Of a DNA stretch of 64,000 nucleotides, positions 49,789 through 60,382 are shown piece by piece. This DNA comes from Pseudonocardia humida (GTDB lineage: Bacteria > Actinomycetota > Actinomycetes > Mycobacteriales > Pseudonocardiaceae). A program made the position numbers and the translations under genes. The stretch spans positions 1 to 64,000 of the forward strand of contig NZ_JAGSOV010000035.1 of assembly GCF_023898865.1 (NCBI RefSeq), in the 5' to 3' direction. How positions within the stretch are numbered: position 1 is the first letter of the stretch; each line of letters begins with the position of its first letter. Under the pieces are notes generated by a model that did not search any database, was not told where the DNA came from, and was given only the letters and a program-made list of their open reading frames with translations.

Positions 49789-50624
49789 GGCGAGGGCCCG
49801 GCCTACCTGGGCCACGACCAGGTCGGGCCGGTGGCGGACGTCGTCCCTGGTGTAGCGGAAGACGTGCCAGCCCTGGTCGAGCGGGGCGGTGTGCCGGCCG
49901 ATGTCACGCAGCACCGCGTCCGGCCGGAGGTGCGCGGCGCCGTCGTGCTCCACGCCGATCCGCTCGTCCGGGTACGCCAGGTCGAGCCACACCGGCCACT
50001 GCGCCTGCGGGCGGGGCGGGTCGCCGAGCACCAGCACCAGTCGCAGGCGGGTCTCCATCGGGAGGCCGCACGGCGGTCGGCGAGCGTCAGCACCTCGGCC
50101 AGGCCCTGGTCGCCGCGGGTGCCGCGGCACCGGGCGCCGAAGTTGAGGAGCAGGTCGGGGGCGAAGTCGTGGGCGTTGGCCAGCGCGTCGAGCGCGACGA
50201 CCCGCTCGACCGGATCGCCGCCGAGCGAGGTCGAAGGCCGAAGGCCGTGCGCAGCGGCGAGGTCACCAGGACGCCGTCCACCCGGACGAGTTCGCCCGGC
50301 TCGACGGCCCGGTGCGGCACGGCCGGCCCCGGGTGGGCGCGTTGCCGTCCACCCCGGACGACGACCGCGGCCGGCGCCTGCGGTGGACCGCACGACGCGC
50401 CGAGCAACTCCGCCGCGGAGTAGCCCGACAGCGCCCCGCGCCCCTCGACGTAGCAGAAGGCGGCCCGCGACCTCAGGGCGAGGTCGGGACGCGCCTGCCG
50501 CGGCACGTACGTGTCGGGGTACAGCCGGCGGAACCGCGGGCCCTGCAGGACGCGGCGGTCACCAGCCCCGCCGCGACCGCCGCCGACCCGCGGAACGCCT
50601 CCGGCCAGCCCGGTACCTCCTGCA
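49771..50624 (-). pseudogene. DUF559 (PD-(D/E)XK-like) protein, multiple frameshifts
   Basis: Pieces in three frames make a recognisable actinobacterial DUF559 protein: N-terminal FRRLYPDTYVPRQARPDLAL, LSGYSAAELLGASCG and VRVDGVLVTSPLRTAF; middle VVALDALANAHDFAPDLLLN; C-terminal VWLDLAYPDERIGVEHDGAA then GWHVFRYTRDD, the VSR-like nuclease core (D-x-A-Y-P, E-x-D-G). Breaks occur near 50060 (one C short in a run), near 50233-50246 (7-base tandem duplication GAAGGCC) and near 50550. GTG 50624 is a probable original start. Bracketed by related palindromes on both sides. Confidence 0.75.
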
Positions 50625-50664
50625 CGCGGGTCAGCGTGCCGAACGCGCGGGCACAACTCGCGCG

Positions 50665-50716
50665 AGATGTGCACCAGGCACCTCAGCAGCGACGGCAAGG
50701 TGCCTGGTGCACATCT
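50665..50716 (-). terminator. gltBD terminator hairpin, related to the 49725 palindrome
   Basis: Perfect 19-base arms (AGATGTGCACCAGGCACCT and complement) around a 14-base loop, eight bases past the gltD stop. Adjacent GCACAACTCGCG/CGCGAGATGTGC extends a second palindrome. It is probably the gltBD terminator, but the sequence is shared with the element at 49725, so it may be a repeat co-opted for termination. Confidence 0.75.
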
Positions 50717-50723
50717 GACGGGG

Positions 50724-52178
50724 TCAGGTCAGGGGGCGGTCGGTGGGCTCGATGGGGCGCGGGAGGACCTTGCGGCCGGTCAGGAACTCGTCGACGCCGG
50801 CCGCGGCGGCCCGGCCCTCGGCGATCGCCCAGACGATCAGCGACTGCCCGCGGCCCATGTCGCCCGCCGAGAACACGCCGTCCACGTTGGTCATGTAGGC
50901 GCGGTCGCGGGCGACGTTGCCGCGCTCGTCGAGGTCGACGCCGAGGTCCGAGAGCAGCGCGCCCTTCTCCGGGCCGACGAAGCCCATGGCCAGCAGCACC
51001 AGCTGGGCGGGCAGCTCCTTCTCGGTGCCCTCGATCGCGACGAACCGGCCGTTCTCGTCGCGCTGCACCTCGACGATGCGCAGCGCGCTGAGCTTGCCCT
51101 CGGAGTCGGAGACGAACTCGGTGGTGTTGACCGAGTAGAGCCGCTCGCCGCCCTCCTCGTGCGCCGAGGACACCCGGTAGACCATCGGGTACGTCGGCCA
51201 GGGCATGCCCTCGGTGCGCTTCTCCGGGGGCGTGGGCATGATCTCCAGCTGGGTCACCGAGGCCGCACCCTGGCGGTGGGAGGTACCCAGGCAGTCGGCG
51301 CCGGTGTCGCCGCCGCCGATGATCACCACGTGCTTGCCCTCGGCGCTGACCGGGGGTGCGTCCAGGTCGCCCTCCTGCACGTGGTTGGCCCACGGCAGGA
51401 ACTCCATCGCCTGGTACACGCCCTCGGTCTCGCGGCCGGGGACGGGCAGGTCGCGCCAGGCCGTCGCCCCGCCGGCCAGCACGACCGCGTCGAACTCGGC
51501 GCGCAGCTGCTCGGCGGTGACGTCGTTGCCGACGTCGACCCCGGGCCGGAACTCGGTGCCCTCCGCCCGCATCTGCTCCAGCCTGCGGTCGAGGCGGGCC
51601 TTCTCCATCTTGAACTCGGGGATGCCGTAGCGCAGCAGCCCGCCGATGCGGTCGGCCCGCTCGAACACGACGACGTCGTGCCCGACCCGGGTGAGCTGCT
51701 GGGCGGCGGCCAGCCCGGCCGGGCCGGACCCGACGACGGCGACCTTCTTGCCGGTCCTGGTGGCGGGGAGCTGCGGCGGGACCCAGCCCTCCGCCCACGC
51801 CCGGTCGATGATCTCGATCTCGATCTGCTTGATCGTCACCGCGTCGGAGTTGATGCCCAGCACGCACGCCGCCTCGCACGGGGCGGGGCACAGCGTCCCG
51901 GTGAACTCCGGGAAGTTGTTCGTGGCGTGCAGCCGCTCGATGGCCTCGCGCCAGTCGTGGCGGTGGACCAGGTCGTTCCACTCCGGGATCAGGTTGCCCA
52001 GCGGGCAGCCCTGGTGGCAGAACGGGATGCCGCAGCTCATGCAGCGGCTGGCCTGGCGCTCCAGCGCCGGGACCGGGAAGTCCTCGTAGACCTCCTTCCA
52101 GTCCCGCAGCCGCAGGTCGACCGGGCGCCGCTTCGGCAGCTCCCGGGGGGCCTTGAGGAAGCCCTTGGGGTCAGCCAT
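50724..52178 (-). CDS. gltD: glutamate synthase small subunit
   Basis: A 484-residue FAD/NADPH protein that passes electrons to GltB for converting glutamine and 2-oxoglutarate into two glutamates. Iron-sulphur motifs [14 protein letters not shown] near residue 46 and CPAPCEAAC near residue 97; FAD-binding [22 protein letters not shown]-binding [18 protein letters not shown]-terminal [18 protein letters not shown]. The ATG at 52178 overlaps the gltB 3' end by eight bases, so the subunits are translationally coupled. Confidence 0.97.
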   Translation of the reverse strand: MADPKGFLKAPRELPKRRPVDLRLRDWKEVYEDFPVPALERQASRCMSCGIPFCHQGCPLGNLIPEWNDLVHRHDWREAIERLHATNNFPEFTGTLCPAPCEAACVLGINSDAVTIKQIEIEIIDRAWAEGWVPPQLPATRTGKKVAVVGSGPAGLAAAQQLTRVGHDVVVFERADRIGGLLRYGIPEFKMEKARLDRRLEQMRAEGTEFRPGVDVGNDVTAEQLRAEFDAVVLAGGATAWRDLPVPGRETEGVYQAMEFLPWANHVQEGDLDAPPVSAEGKHVVIIGGGDTGADCLGTSHRQGAASVTQLEIMPTPPEKRTEGMPWPTYPMVYRVSSAHEEGGERLYSVNTTEFVSDSEGKLSALRIVEVQRDENGRFVAIEGTEKELPAQLVLLAMGFVGPEKGALLSDLGVDLDERGNVARDRAYMTNVDGVFSAGDMGRGQSLIVWAIAEGRAAAAGVDEFLTGRKVLPRPIEPTDRPLT

Positions 52179-55100
52179 GTGCCGCCTCCATGATCGCCTC
52201 GTCGACGTTGCGGCCGTCGCGCTCGGCGGCCTCGCGGGCCTGCAGCACCCGCTTGTAGTCCTTGGGGATGACCTTGCCGAACCGGGCGACCTGGTCGTCC
52301 CAGTCGGTCAGCAGGGCGCGGGCCACGGCGGAGTCGGTCTCCCGGTAGTGGCACTCGACCACCTCGCGCAGGAAGGTGCGGTCGTCGTCGTCGAGGTGCT
52401 CGACGTCGACCATCTCCCGGTTGATCCGCGCGGCGGTGACGCTGCCGGGGTCGGCCAGGTCGAGCACGTAGGCCAGCCCGCCGGACATGCCGGCCGCGAA
52501 GTTGCGCCCGATCCGGCCCAGCACGACGGCCCGGCCGCCGGTCATGTACTCCAGCCCGTGGTCGCCCACGCCCTCGACGACGGCCAGCGCGCCGGAGTTG
52601 CGCACGCAGAACCGCTCGCCGACCACACCGCGGATGAACACCTCGCCGGACGTGGCCCCGTACAGGATCACGTTGCCGGCGATCACGTTGTCCTCGGCGG
52701 CGAACGACGCCGTCGGGTCGGGCCGCAGCGTCAGCCGACCGCCGCTCAGGCCCTTGCCGAAGTAGTCGTTGCTGTCGCCGACCAGGCGCAGCGTGATCCC
52801 CTTCGGCACGAACGCGCCGAAGCTCTGCCCGGCCGAGCCGGTGAGCGTGACGTCGATCGTGTCGTCGGGCAGGCCCTCGCCGCCCCAGGCCTTGGTCAGC
52901 TCGTAGCCGAGCATCGTGCCGACCGTGCGGTTGACGTTGCGCACCGGCAGGTCGAGGCGGACCCGGTCGCCCGAGCGCAGCGCGCCCTCGCACAGCTGGA
53001 TCAGCGTGTTGTCCAGCGCCTTCTCCAGGCCGTGGTCCTGGCCCTTGGTGTTGTGCCGGGCGGCGCCGGGCTTGAGCGGCGGGGTGTGGAAGACCGGGGA
53101 CAGGTCGAGGCCCTGGGTCTTCCAGTGCCGCACGGCGTCGTCGACGTCGAGCACCTCCGGGTGGCCCACCGCCTCCTCGATCGACCGGAAGCCCAGCTCG
53201 GCCAGGTACTCGCGGACCTCCTCGGCGATGAACCGCATGAAGTTCACGACGTACTCGGGCCGGCCGTCGAACCGCTTGCGCAGCTCCGGGTTCTGCGTGG
53301 CCACGCCCACCGGGCACGTGTCGAGGTGGCAGACCCGCATCATGATGCAGCCCGAGACCACCAGCGGCGCCGTGGCGAAGCCGAACTCCTCGGCCCCCAG
53401 CAGCGCCGCGATGACCACGTCGCGGCCGGTCTTGAGCTGGCCGTCGGTCTGCACGACGATCCGGTCGCGCAGGCCGTTCTCCAGCAGCGTCTGCTGGGTC
53501 TCGGCCAGCCCCAGCTCCCACGGGCCGCCGGCGTGCTTGATCGAACTGAGCGGCGAGGCGCCGGTGCCGCCGTCGTGCCCGGAGATGAGCACGACGTCGG
53601 AGTGCGCCTTGGCCACGCCCGCCGCGACCGTGCCCACGCCGACCTGGCTGACCAGCTTGACGTGCACGCGGGCCAGCGGGTTGGCGTTCTTCAGGTCGTG
53701 GATGAGCTGCTTGATGTCCTCGATGGAGTAGATGTCGTGGTGCGGCGGCGGGGAGATCAGCCCGACGCCCGGGGTGGAGTGCCGGGTCTTGGCGATCCAC
53801 GGGTAGACCTTGCTGCCCGGCAGCTGGCCGCCCTCGCCGGGCTTGGCGCCCTGCGCGATCTTGATCTGGATGTCGTCCGCGTTGACCAGGTACTCGCTGG
53901 TCACGCCGAAGCGCCCGGACGCCACCTGCTTGACCGCGCTGCGCCGGGAGTCGCCGTTCGCGTCGGGCGTCCAGCGCTCGGGGTCCTCGCCGCCCTCGCC
54001 GGTGTTGGACCGGCCGCCGAGCCGGTTCATGGCGATGGCCAGCGTCTCGTGCATCTCCTGGGAGATGGAGCCGTAGGAGATGGCCCCGGTGCCGAACCGC
54101 TTGACGATCTCCTCGACCGGCTCGACCTCCTCGATCGGCACCGGCGGGCGGGTGCCCGTCTTGAACCTGAACAGCCCGCGCAGCGTCATCAGCCGGTTGG
54201 CCTGCTCGTCGACGGCCCGCGTGTACTGCTTGAAGATGTCGTAGCGGCCCTGGCGGGTGGAGTGCTGCAGCTTGAACACCGTCTGCGGGTTGAACAGGTG
54301 CAGCTCGCCCTCGCGGCGCCACTGGTACTCGCCGCCGACCTCGAGCGACCGGTGGTTCGCGCGGACCTCGTCGGCCGGGTACGCGCGGCGGTGGTGGGTC
54401 AGCGCCTCCTCGGCCAGCACGTCGTAGCCGACGCCGCCGAGCCGCGACCCGGTGCCGGCGAAGCACTCGTCGACGACCTCGCGACCCAGCCCGATGGCCT
54501 CGAAGATCTGCGCCCCGGTGTAGGACGCCACCGTCGACACGCCGATCTTCGACATGGTCTTGCGCACGCCCTTGCCCAGCGCCTTGACCAGGTTGGTCGC
54601 CGCGGTGGCCGGGTCGACGTCGATGTCGCCGCGCTCGGCGAGGTCCTCGACGGTGGCCATGGCCAGGTACGGGTTGACCGCGCTGGCGCCGTAGCCGATC
54701 AGCAGGGCGATGTGGTGCACCTCGCGGGCGTCGCCCGCCTCGACGACCAGCCCGACCCGGGTGCGCGTCTTCTCCCGCACCAGGTGGTGGTGCACGGCCC
54801 CGGTGAGCAGCAGCGACGGGATCGGCGCGTGCTGGGCGTCGACGCCGCGCGTCGAGAGCACGATCAGGCGGGCACCGTCGGCGATGGCCGCGGACACCTC
54901 GGCGCGGATCTCGTCGAGCCGCTTGCGCAGGCCCGCGCCGCCCTCGGCGGCCGGGAACACGCCGCGCACGGTGAACGAGGCGAAGCCCGGGTAGTCGCCG
55001 TCGTCGTTGATGTGCACGATCTTGGACAGGTCGTCGTTGCCGAGCACCGGGAACGGCACCACGATCGTGCGGCAGCTCGCCGCCCCGGCCCCGAGCAGGT

Positions 55101-56721
55101 TCTGCTCCGGACCGAGCCTGCTCTGCAGGGAGGTGACCAGCTCCTCCCGGATCGCGTCCAGCGGCGGGTTGGTGACCTGGGCGAACAGCTGGATGAAGTA
55201 GTCGAACAGCTGGCGGGGCCGCTCGGCGACCGCGGCGATCGGCGCGTCGTTGCCCATCGAGCCGATCGGCTCGGCCCCGGTCACCGCCATCGGCTTGAGC
55301 AGGACGCTGAGCTCCTCCTCGGTGAAGCCGAACGCCTGCTGGCGGCGGGTGAGCGTGGAGTGCGTCGGCACCTCGCGCTCGCGGACCGGCAGGTCCTCGA
55401 GGTGGATCACGCCGGCGTGCACCCACTCCTGGTACGGGTGCTCGGCCGCCAGCGCGCCCTTGATCTCCGCGTCGTCGATCATCCGCCCGGCCGCGGTGTC
55501 GACCAGGAACATCCGGCCCGGCTCCAGCCGGCCCTTGCGCACCACGTTCTCCGGTGCCACGTCCAGCACGCCGACCTCGGAGGCCAGCACGACCAGGCCG
55601 TCGTCGGTGACCCAGTAGCGGGCGGGGCGCAGGCCGTTGCGGTCGAGCACCGCCCCGACGACCGTGCCGTCGGTGAAGGTGACCAGCGCCGGGCCGTCCC
55701 ACGGCTCCATCAGCGTGGCGTGGAACTCGTAGAACGCGCGGCGCGCGGCGTCCATCTCGGCGTGGTTCTCCCACGCCTCCGGGATCATCATCAGCACCGC
55801 GTGCGGCAGGCTGCGCCCGCCCAGGTGCAGCAGTTCGAGCACCTCGTCGAAGGTGGCCGAGTCGCTGGCGTCCGGGGTGACGATGGGGCTGAGCCGCTGC
55901 AGGTCGCCCGGGATGAGGTCGGACTCCAGCAGCGCCTCGCGCGCGGCCATCCAGTTGCGGTTGCCGCGCAGGGTGTTGATCTCGCCGTTGTGCGCGACGT
56001 ACCGGTACGGGTGGGCCAGCGGCCAGGCCGGGAACGTGTTGGTGGAGAAGCGGGAGTGCACGACGGCCAGCGCGCTGGTGACGCGCTCGTCGGACAGGTC
56101 CGGGTAGAACGCCTCGACCTGCGGCTCGGCCAGCATCCCCTTGTAGACGATGGTGCGCGGGGACAGGCTGGGGAAGTAGGTGCCGGTCTCGTGCTCGGCC
56201 CGCTTGCGCAGGCAGAACGCGAGCCGCTCCAGGTCGATGCCGGTCTCACCGGCGCGGCCGGCCACGAACAGCTGCCGGAAGCCCGGCATCGCGGCCAGCG
56301 CGGACGGGCCGAGGTCGGCCTCCTCCGGGTCGGTCGGCAGGTCGCGCCAGCCGAGCACCCGCAGGCCCTCCTCGGCGGCGATCGCGTCGATCCGGGCGAC
56401 CGCGTCGTCGGCGGCGGCCCGGTCGAGCGGCAGGAACGCGGTGCCCGCCGCGTAGCCGCCCGCGTCGGGCAGGTCGAAGTCGACCACGGCCCGGAAGAAC
56501 TCGTCCGGGACCTGGATCAGGATGCCGGCCCCGTCGCCGGTGTTCGCCTCGCTGCCGCGAGCCCCGCGGTGTTCCAGGCGCAGCAGGGCGGTCAGCGCTT
56601 TGCTGACGATGCCGTGGTCGCGCCGGCCCGCGAGGTCGGCCACCATGGCCACGCCGCAGGCGTCGTGCTCGAAGTCGGGGGCGTAGAGGCCCCCCGAGGA
56701 AACCGCTGGGTTCGCAGCCAA
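52171..56721 (-). CDS. gltB: glutamate synthase large subunit
   Basis: A 1516-residue enzyme, standard length. The class II amidotransferase domain begins after a 21-residue propeptide at Cys22 ([20 protein letters not shown]). The central domain and the FMN-binding synthase domain follow ([36 protein letters not shown]), with the 3Fe-4S cysteines in [19 protein letters not shown], and the C-terminal GXGXG helix ([24 protein letters not shown]). Start is TTG 56721, set by AGGAGG 6-11 bases upstream. First gene of gltBD; no frameshift over 4.5 kb. Confidence 0.97.
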   Translation of the reverse strand: MAANPAVSSGGLYAPDFEHDACGVAMVADLAGRRDHGIVSKALTALLRLEHRGARGSEANTGDGAGILIQVPDEFFRAVVDFDLPDAGGYAAGTAFLPLDRAAADDAVARIDAIAAEEGLRVLGWRDLPTDPEEADLGPSALAAMPGFRQLFVAGRAGETGIDLERLAFCLRKRAEHETGTYFPSLSPRTIVYKGMLAEPQVEAFYPDLSDERVTSALAVVHSRFSTNTFPAWPLAHPYRYVAHNGEINTLRGNRNWMAAREALLESDLIPGDLQRLSPIVTPDASDSATFDEVLELLHLGGRSLPHAVLMMIPEAWENHAEMDAARRAFYEFHATLMEPWDGPALVTFTDGTVVGAVLDRNGLRPARYWVTDDGLVVLASEVGVLDVAPENVVRKGRLEPGRMFLVDTAAGRMIDDAEIKGALAAEHPYQEWVHAGVIHLEDLPVREREVPTHSTLTRRQQAFGFTEEELSVLLKPMAVTGAEPIGSMGNDAPIAAVAERPRQLFDYFIQLFAQVTNPPLDAIREELVTSLQSRLGPEQNLLGAGAASCRTIVVPFPVLGNDDLSKIVHINDDGDYPGFASFTVRGVFPAAEGGAGLRKRLDEIRAEVSAAIADGARLIVLSTRGVDAQHAPIPSLLLTGAVHHHLVREKTRTRVGLVVEAGDAREVHHIALLIGYGASAVNPYLAMATVEDLAERGDIDVDPATAATNLVKALGKGVRKTMSKIGVSTVASYTGAQIFEAIGLGREVVDECFAGTGSRLGGVGYDVLAEEALTHHRRAYPADEVRANHRSLEVGGEYQWRREGELHLFNPQTVFKLQHSTRQGRYDIFKQYTRAVDEQANRLMTLRGLFRFKTGTRPPVPIEEVEPVEEIVKRFGTGAISYGSISQEMHETLAIAMNRLGGRSNTGEGGEDPERWTPDANGDSRRSAVKQVASGRFGVTSEYLVNADDIQIKIAQGAKPGEGGQLPGSKVYPWIAKTRHSTPGVGLISPPPHHDIYSIEDIKQLIHDLKNANPLARVHVKLVSQVGVGTVAAGVAKAHSDVVLISGHDGGTGASPLSSIKHAGGPWELGLAETQQTLLENGLRDRIVVQTDGQLKTGRDVVIAALLGAEEFGFATAPLVVSGCIMMRVCHLDTCPVGVATQNPELRKRFDGRPEYVVNFMRFIAEEVREYLAELGFRSIEEAVGHPEVLDVDDAVRHWKTQGLDLSPVFHTPPLKPGAARHNTKGQDHGLEKALDNTLIQLCEGALRSGDRVRLDLPVRNVNRTVGTMLGYELTKAWGGEGLPDDTIDVTLTGSAGQSFGAFVPKGITLRLVGDSNDYFGKGLSGGRLTLRPDPTASFAAEDNVIAGNVILYGATSGEVFIRGVVGERFCVRNSGALAVVEGVGDHGLEYMTGGRAVVLGRIGRNFAAGMSGGLAYVLDLADPGSVTAARINREMVDVEHLDDDDRTFLREVVECHYRETDSAVARALLTDWDDQVARFGKVIPKDYKRVLQAREAAERDGRNVDEAIMEAAHG

Positions 56722-57055
56722 CAGTGCCTCCTGTCGTCTCGGTGCACCCCGACATCAAGCATCGGGACGACGTGATCGGTGTCCGGGGATGCAGGCGGCG
56801 GCGCCTGCCGTGTCGTGAGCGTCACGCAGCGGCATCGGACGTCCCCGTGTGGTGGCCGGGCGCCGACACGGAACGGACCGGACCCCGTTGTGCGGGGCCC
56901 GGCCGGCGTGGCGTCTGGAAGCGAGCGCACACGTCGGTGGGTGCGTCAGTTACGAACGCTCAATGTCGCACGTGGATGCGGCGATTCGCCAGTGACAGCC
57001 GCAGTGACGCGGGTGACCGCCACATGTGCCACCCGACAGGGGCAGACTCGGCGGG
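56722..57055. other. intergenic region upstream of gltB
   Basis: A 334-base divergent spacer with no supportable gene. It holds the gltB ribosome site and a GC-rich hairpin at 56878-56902 (CCGG-a-CCCCG and complement). I could not identify a convincing GlnR box. Confidence 0.6.
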
Positions 57056-57778
57056 GTGGACGTGCGCGCGGTGCTGGCCGACGTGGCCGCGCTCGGGCCC
57101 TTCTTCACGGTCCGTACAGGCGACGCGGAATCGGCCGACCCGACCTGGCAGCCGCTCTCGGCCATGGAGACCGACGGCCCGCCCCTGCGCCGCCGGATCG
57201 CCCACGTGCGACGCGCGCTCGGCGGCGACGACGCCGTGGAACCCCGGGTGGCGGCCTCCATCGCCTTCCAGGGCGTGGTCGGGGTGATCGTGTCGCCGGC
57301 GTTCGGCGCCGCGGTGCTGCACGGCGTCGTGCCCTCGCTCGACCCGGCCGAGCTGCACTGGCGCGACAGCGCGACCGGCCCGCTGCCGCTGTGGGCGCCC
57401 GCGCCGACGGGCGCACCGGCTCCGGACGCCCCGGCCGCCGCCGCCGCGCTGGGGGAGCTGTACGACGCGCACCTGCCGGCGCTGGTCGCCGCCGTCCGGG
57501 GCGTCGCCGCCGTGTCGCCCCGGGTGCTGTGGGGGAACGTGGCCTCGGTCGTCGCGGGGACCACCCGGATGGTGACGACCGCGCGACCCGCCGCGGCACG
57601 GCGCGCCGCGGAGGTGGGGGCGCTGCTGCTGGACCGCGGGCGGCTCGCCGGGAGCGGGGTGCGGGAGGCGCCGCGGCCGCCCGACGTGCACTGGACGTTC
57701 CGGCGGCGGAGCTGCTGCCTGTTCTACCGGGTGCCGGGCGGGGGGTACTGCGGCGACTGCGTGCTCGCGGGGGCGTGA
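57056..57778 (+). CDS. FhuF-like [2Fe-2S] protein
   Basis: A 240-residue protein whose C-terminus carries RRRSCCLFYRVPGGGYCGDC, the Cys-Cys-x10-Cys-x2-Cys motif of FhuF-type ferric-siderophore reductases. VSPRVLWGNVASVVAGTTRM and RRSCCLFYR also fit. N-terminal half is Ala-rich without motifs. GTG 57056 is taken. It probably reduces ferric iron in imported siderophores; no transporter is adjacent. Confidence 0.78.
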   Translation: MDVRAVLADVAALGPFFTVRTGDAESADPTWQPLSAMETDGPPLRRRIAHVRRALGGDDAVEPRVAASIAFQGVVGVIVSPAFGAAVLHGVVPSLDPAELHWRDSATGPLPLWAPAPTGAPAPDAPAAAAALGELYDAHLPALVAAVRGVAAVSPRVLWGNVASVVAGTTRMVTTARPAAARRAAEVGALLLDRGRLAGSGVREAPRPPDVHWTFRRRSCCLFYRVPGGGYCGDCVLAGA

Positions 57779-57826
57779 GGGCCTTCGGCGGTGCTCGCTC
57801 GCGGTCGTCTCGGGTGCCGGGCTCGA

Positions 57827-57927
57827 GGTGGGTCCTCGCAGGGCTGGGTGGGTCCTCGCAGCGCGCCGGCGGGTTGCGAGGACACCGCCAGCGCTGCGAC
57901 ACCCAGCCAGGGCTGCGAGGAGCACCC
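57827..57927. repeat. cluster of nested direct and inverted repeats upstream of tig
   Basis: GGTGGGTCCTCGCAG occurs at 57827-57841 and 57847-57861 (20-base period), with complementary TTGCGAGGACACC and GGGCTGCGAGGAGCACC further on, and GGCTGGGT...TCGCAGCG paired with CGCTGCGA.ACCCAGCC at 57892-57908. Together they could form a large branched structure between the FhuF-like gene and tig. The rest of 57779-58130 shows no gene. Confidence 0.65.
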
Positions 57928-58130
57928 CAGACCCACCCTCTGAGCTGCGACGACCCGCCGACACGCCCGCGACCACCGTCGTGGGGACCGCGCCCGACCG
58001 GGGGAACGCAGTCTCGCCTAGACTCGCGTCAGCACCGGGCGTGTGCGCCTCCGTCGCGTGCCGCGCACCTCCCGATCCGCCCGAGCCGCGGGCCGCACAA
58101 GCCACATCCGTCTGCGAGGAGTACCCCACC

Positions 58131-59597
58131 GTGAAGAGCACCGTCGAGCGGCTGAGCCCGACGCGAGTCCGGATCAACGTCGAGGTGCCGTTCGACGAGC
58201 TCAAGTCCGACTTCGACCGCGCCTACAAGACGATCGGCCAGCAGGTCCGCGTCCCGGGCTTCCGCCCGGGCAAGGTCCCGGCCCGGATCATCGACGCCCG
58301 GCTGGGCCGCGGGGTGGTGCTGGAGCAGGTCGTCAACGACGCCGTGCCGGCCAAGTACACCGAGGCCGTCTCCGCCGCCGCGGACCTCACCCCGATCGGG
58401 CGCCCGGAGATCGAGGTCACCGAGATCGCCGACGGCGACAAGCTCGCCTTCCACGCCGAGGTCGACGTCCGCCCCGACATCACGCTGCCCGACCTGGACT
58501 CCATCTCGGTCTCGGTCGACGACGTCGAGGTCACCGACGAGCAGGTCGACGAGCAGCTGGAGAACCTGCGCGCCCGCTTCGGCACGCTGACCGGCGTCGA
58601 CCGCCCGGCCGCCAAGGACGACTTCGTCCTGATCGACCTGTCGGCCACCGTGGACGGCCAGGCCGTCGAGGAGGCCGCGACCACCGGGTTCTCCTACCAG
58701 GTGGGCCAGGGCGGGCTGATCGACGGCATCGACGAGGCCATCGAGGGCCTGTCCGCCGGCGAGGAGAAGACGTTCACCTCGAAGCTGGTCGCCGGCGAGT
58801 TCGCCGACCGCGACGCCGAGGTCACCGTCAAGGTCACCGCGGTCAAGGAGCGCCAGCTCCCCGAGGCCGACGACGAGTTCGCCCAGCTGGCCAGCGAGTT
58901 CGACACGCTCGACGAGCTCACCGCCGACCTGCGCACGCGGCTCGGCCGGGTGCGCAAGATGGAGCAGGTCACCCAGGCCCGCGACAAGGTCCTGGAGGCC
59001 ATCGTCGAGGCCACCGAGGTGCCGCTGCCCGAGGGCGTCGTCAAGGCCGAGGTCGACAACGCCGTGCACGACGCCGTCCACGGCTTCGACCACGACGAGG
59101 ACAAGTTCGCCGAGTTCCTGCAGACGCAGGGGCGCACGCGCGAGGAGTTCGACACCGAGACCCGGGAGGCCGCCGAGACCTCGGTGCGCACCCGGCTCGT
59201 GCTCGACGCGCTGGCCGACGCCGAGGAGGTCTCGGTCAACGACCAGGAGCTCACCGAGCGCATCATCTTCCAGGCCCAGCAGTACCAGATGCCGCCCGAG
59301 GAGTTCGTCCAGCGGATCCAGCAGGCCGGTCAGCTCGGCGCCGTCTACGCCGACGTGCGGCGCAGCAAGGCGCTGATCGTGGCCGTCCGCGCGGCCACGG
59401 TCACCGACGCCGCCGGCGAGCCGGTCGACCTGTCCGACCTCCTCGGCGACGACACCGACGAGCAGCCCCCGGCCGTCGTCGAGGGCAGCGTCGATGAGAG
59501 CGCCGAGGAGAGCGCCGACGAGAGCGCCGACACGGCCGGGACGGCCGCCGGCGAGTCCGGCGAGGCGTCCACGTCCAAGGCCCCCACCAGCGCCTGA
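58131..59597 (+). CDS. tig: trigger factor
   Basis: A 488-residue ribosome-associated chaperone. The N-terminal ribosome-binding domain contains GFRPGKVPARIIDARLGRGV, with the conserved G-F-R-x-G-K-x-P; the FKBP-like prolyl isomerase domain is around residues 155-240 (GQGGLIDGIDEAIEGLSAGE); the helical C-terminal domain follows, ending in a Glu/Asp/Ser-rich tail (SVDESAEESADESADTAGT). GTG 58131 starts the canonical MKSTVERLSPTRV. It precedes clpP1P2-clpX as in many actinobacteria. Confidence 0.97.
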   Translation: MKSTVERLSPTRVRINVEVPFDELKSDFDRAYKTIGQQVRVPGFRPGKVPARIIDARLGRGVVLEQVVNDAVPAKYTEAVSAAADLTPIGRPEIEVTEIADGDKLAFHAEVDVRPDITLPDLDSISVSVDDVEVTDEQVDEQLENLRARFGTLTGVDRPAAKDDFVLIDLSATVDGQAVEEAATTGFSYQVGQGGLIDGIDEAIEGLSAGEEKTFTSKLVAGEFADRDAEVTVKVTAVKERQLPEADDEFAQLASEFDTLDELTADLRTRLGRVRKMEQVTQARDKVLEAIVEATEVPLPEGVVKAEVDNAVHDAVHGFDHDEDKFAEFLQTQGRTREEFDTETREAAETSVRTRLVLDALADAEEVSVNDQELTERIIFQAQQYQMPPEEFVQRIQQAGQLGAVYADVRRSKALIVAVRAATVTDAAGEPVDLSDLLGDDTDEQPPAVVEGSVDESAEESADESADTAGTAAGESGEASTSKAPTSA

Positions 59598-59645
59598 TCG
59601 GCGCGGCGAACCCGGACGTCAACCCCAGAGCGAACAACGGCCCCG

Positions 59646-59675
59646 TACGCGGCGGGGGGCACCTCCCGCCGCGTA
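59646..59675 (+). terminator. hairpin between tig and clpP1
   Basis: Perfect 11-base arms (TACGCGGCGGG / CCCGCCGCGTA) with an 8-base loop, 48 bases after tig and 56 bases before clpP1. It could terminate tig transcription or act in the clpP1 leader. Confidence 0.6.
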
Positions 59676-59731
59676 GGGTCGGAGCAACACCCCACGTCAA
59701 CGCGACCGACGAGCGTCAGCAAGGAGGGCTC

Positions 59732-60382
59732 GTGAGCCCACAGGACAACCCCTTCGGACCGGTCATGCGGCGGGGCTCCGCGCCCACGTCCATGACGCTG
59801 TCCGACTCGGTGTACGAGCGTCTGCTCCAGCAGCGGATCATCGTGCTGGGCCAGCAGGTCGACGACGACATCGCGAACCGGATCGCCGCGCAGATGCTGC
59901 TGCTCTCCGCGGAGGACCCGGACGCCGACATCGCGCTCTACATCAACTCGCCGGGCGGTTCGGTCACCGCGGGGATGGCCATCTTCGACACGATGGAGTT
60001 CATCCCCTGCGACGTGGCCACCTACGCCATGGGCCTGGCCGCGTCGATGGGCCAGTTCCTGCTGTCGGCGGGCACCCGCGGCAAGCGGTACGCGCTGCCG
60101 CACTGCCAGATCCTCATGCACCAGCCCTCGGCGGGCGTCGGCGGCACCGAGTCCGACATCTCCATCCAGGCCGAGCTGTTCAAGCGGCACAAGCGGGAGA
60201 TGGCGGAGCTGATCGCCAGCCACACCGGCCAGACCGTCGAGAAGATCACCGCCGACTTCGACCGCGACCGCTGGTTCTCCGCGGCCGAGGCGCTGGAGTA
60301 CGGCTTCGTCGACCACGTGATCTCGCGCGCCGGCCAGCTGCCGGACGCGATCAGTGAGAACGGGAACGGGAGCACCCGATGA
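59732..60382 (+). CDS. clpP1: ATP-dependent Clp protease proteolytic subunit 1
   Basis: A 216-residue serine protease subunit. Catalytic Ser in [17 protein letters not shown], His in [10 protein letters not shown] and Asp in [35 protein letters not shown] is standard. GTG 59732. Actinobacterial ClpP1 and ClpP2 form a mixed double-ring with ClpX or ClpC. ATGA overlap with clpP2. Confidence 0.97.
   Translation: MSPQDNPFGPVMRRGSAPTSMTLSDSVYERLLQQRIIVLGQQVDDDIANRIAAQMLLLSAEDPDADIALYINSPGGSVTAGMAIFDTMEFIPCDVATYAMGLAASMGQFLLSAGTRGKRYALPHCQILMHQPSAGVGGTESDISIQAELFKRHKREMAELIASHTGQTVEKITADFDRDRWFSAAEALEYGFVDHVISRAGQLPDAISENGNGSTR

Noticed and set aside
52153-56775. A very long open frame (about 1540 codons) on the plus strand opposite gltB
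   Set aside because: It mirrors gltB codon for codon, has Arg/Gly/Val/Asp-biased composition without domains, and gltB is certain. High GC makes such antisense frames common; the same applies to long antisense frames at 2337-5453, 41572-44991 and 44952-47183.
59598-59731. ClgR box upstream of clpP1
   Set aside because: GTTCGC-like bases occur on the minus strand but the spaced GCG half is missing in each candidate.
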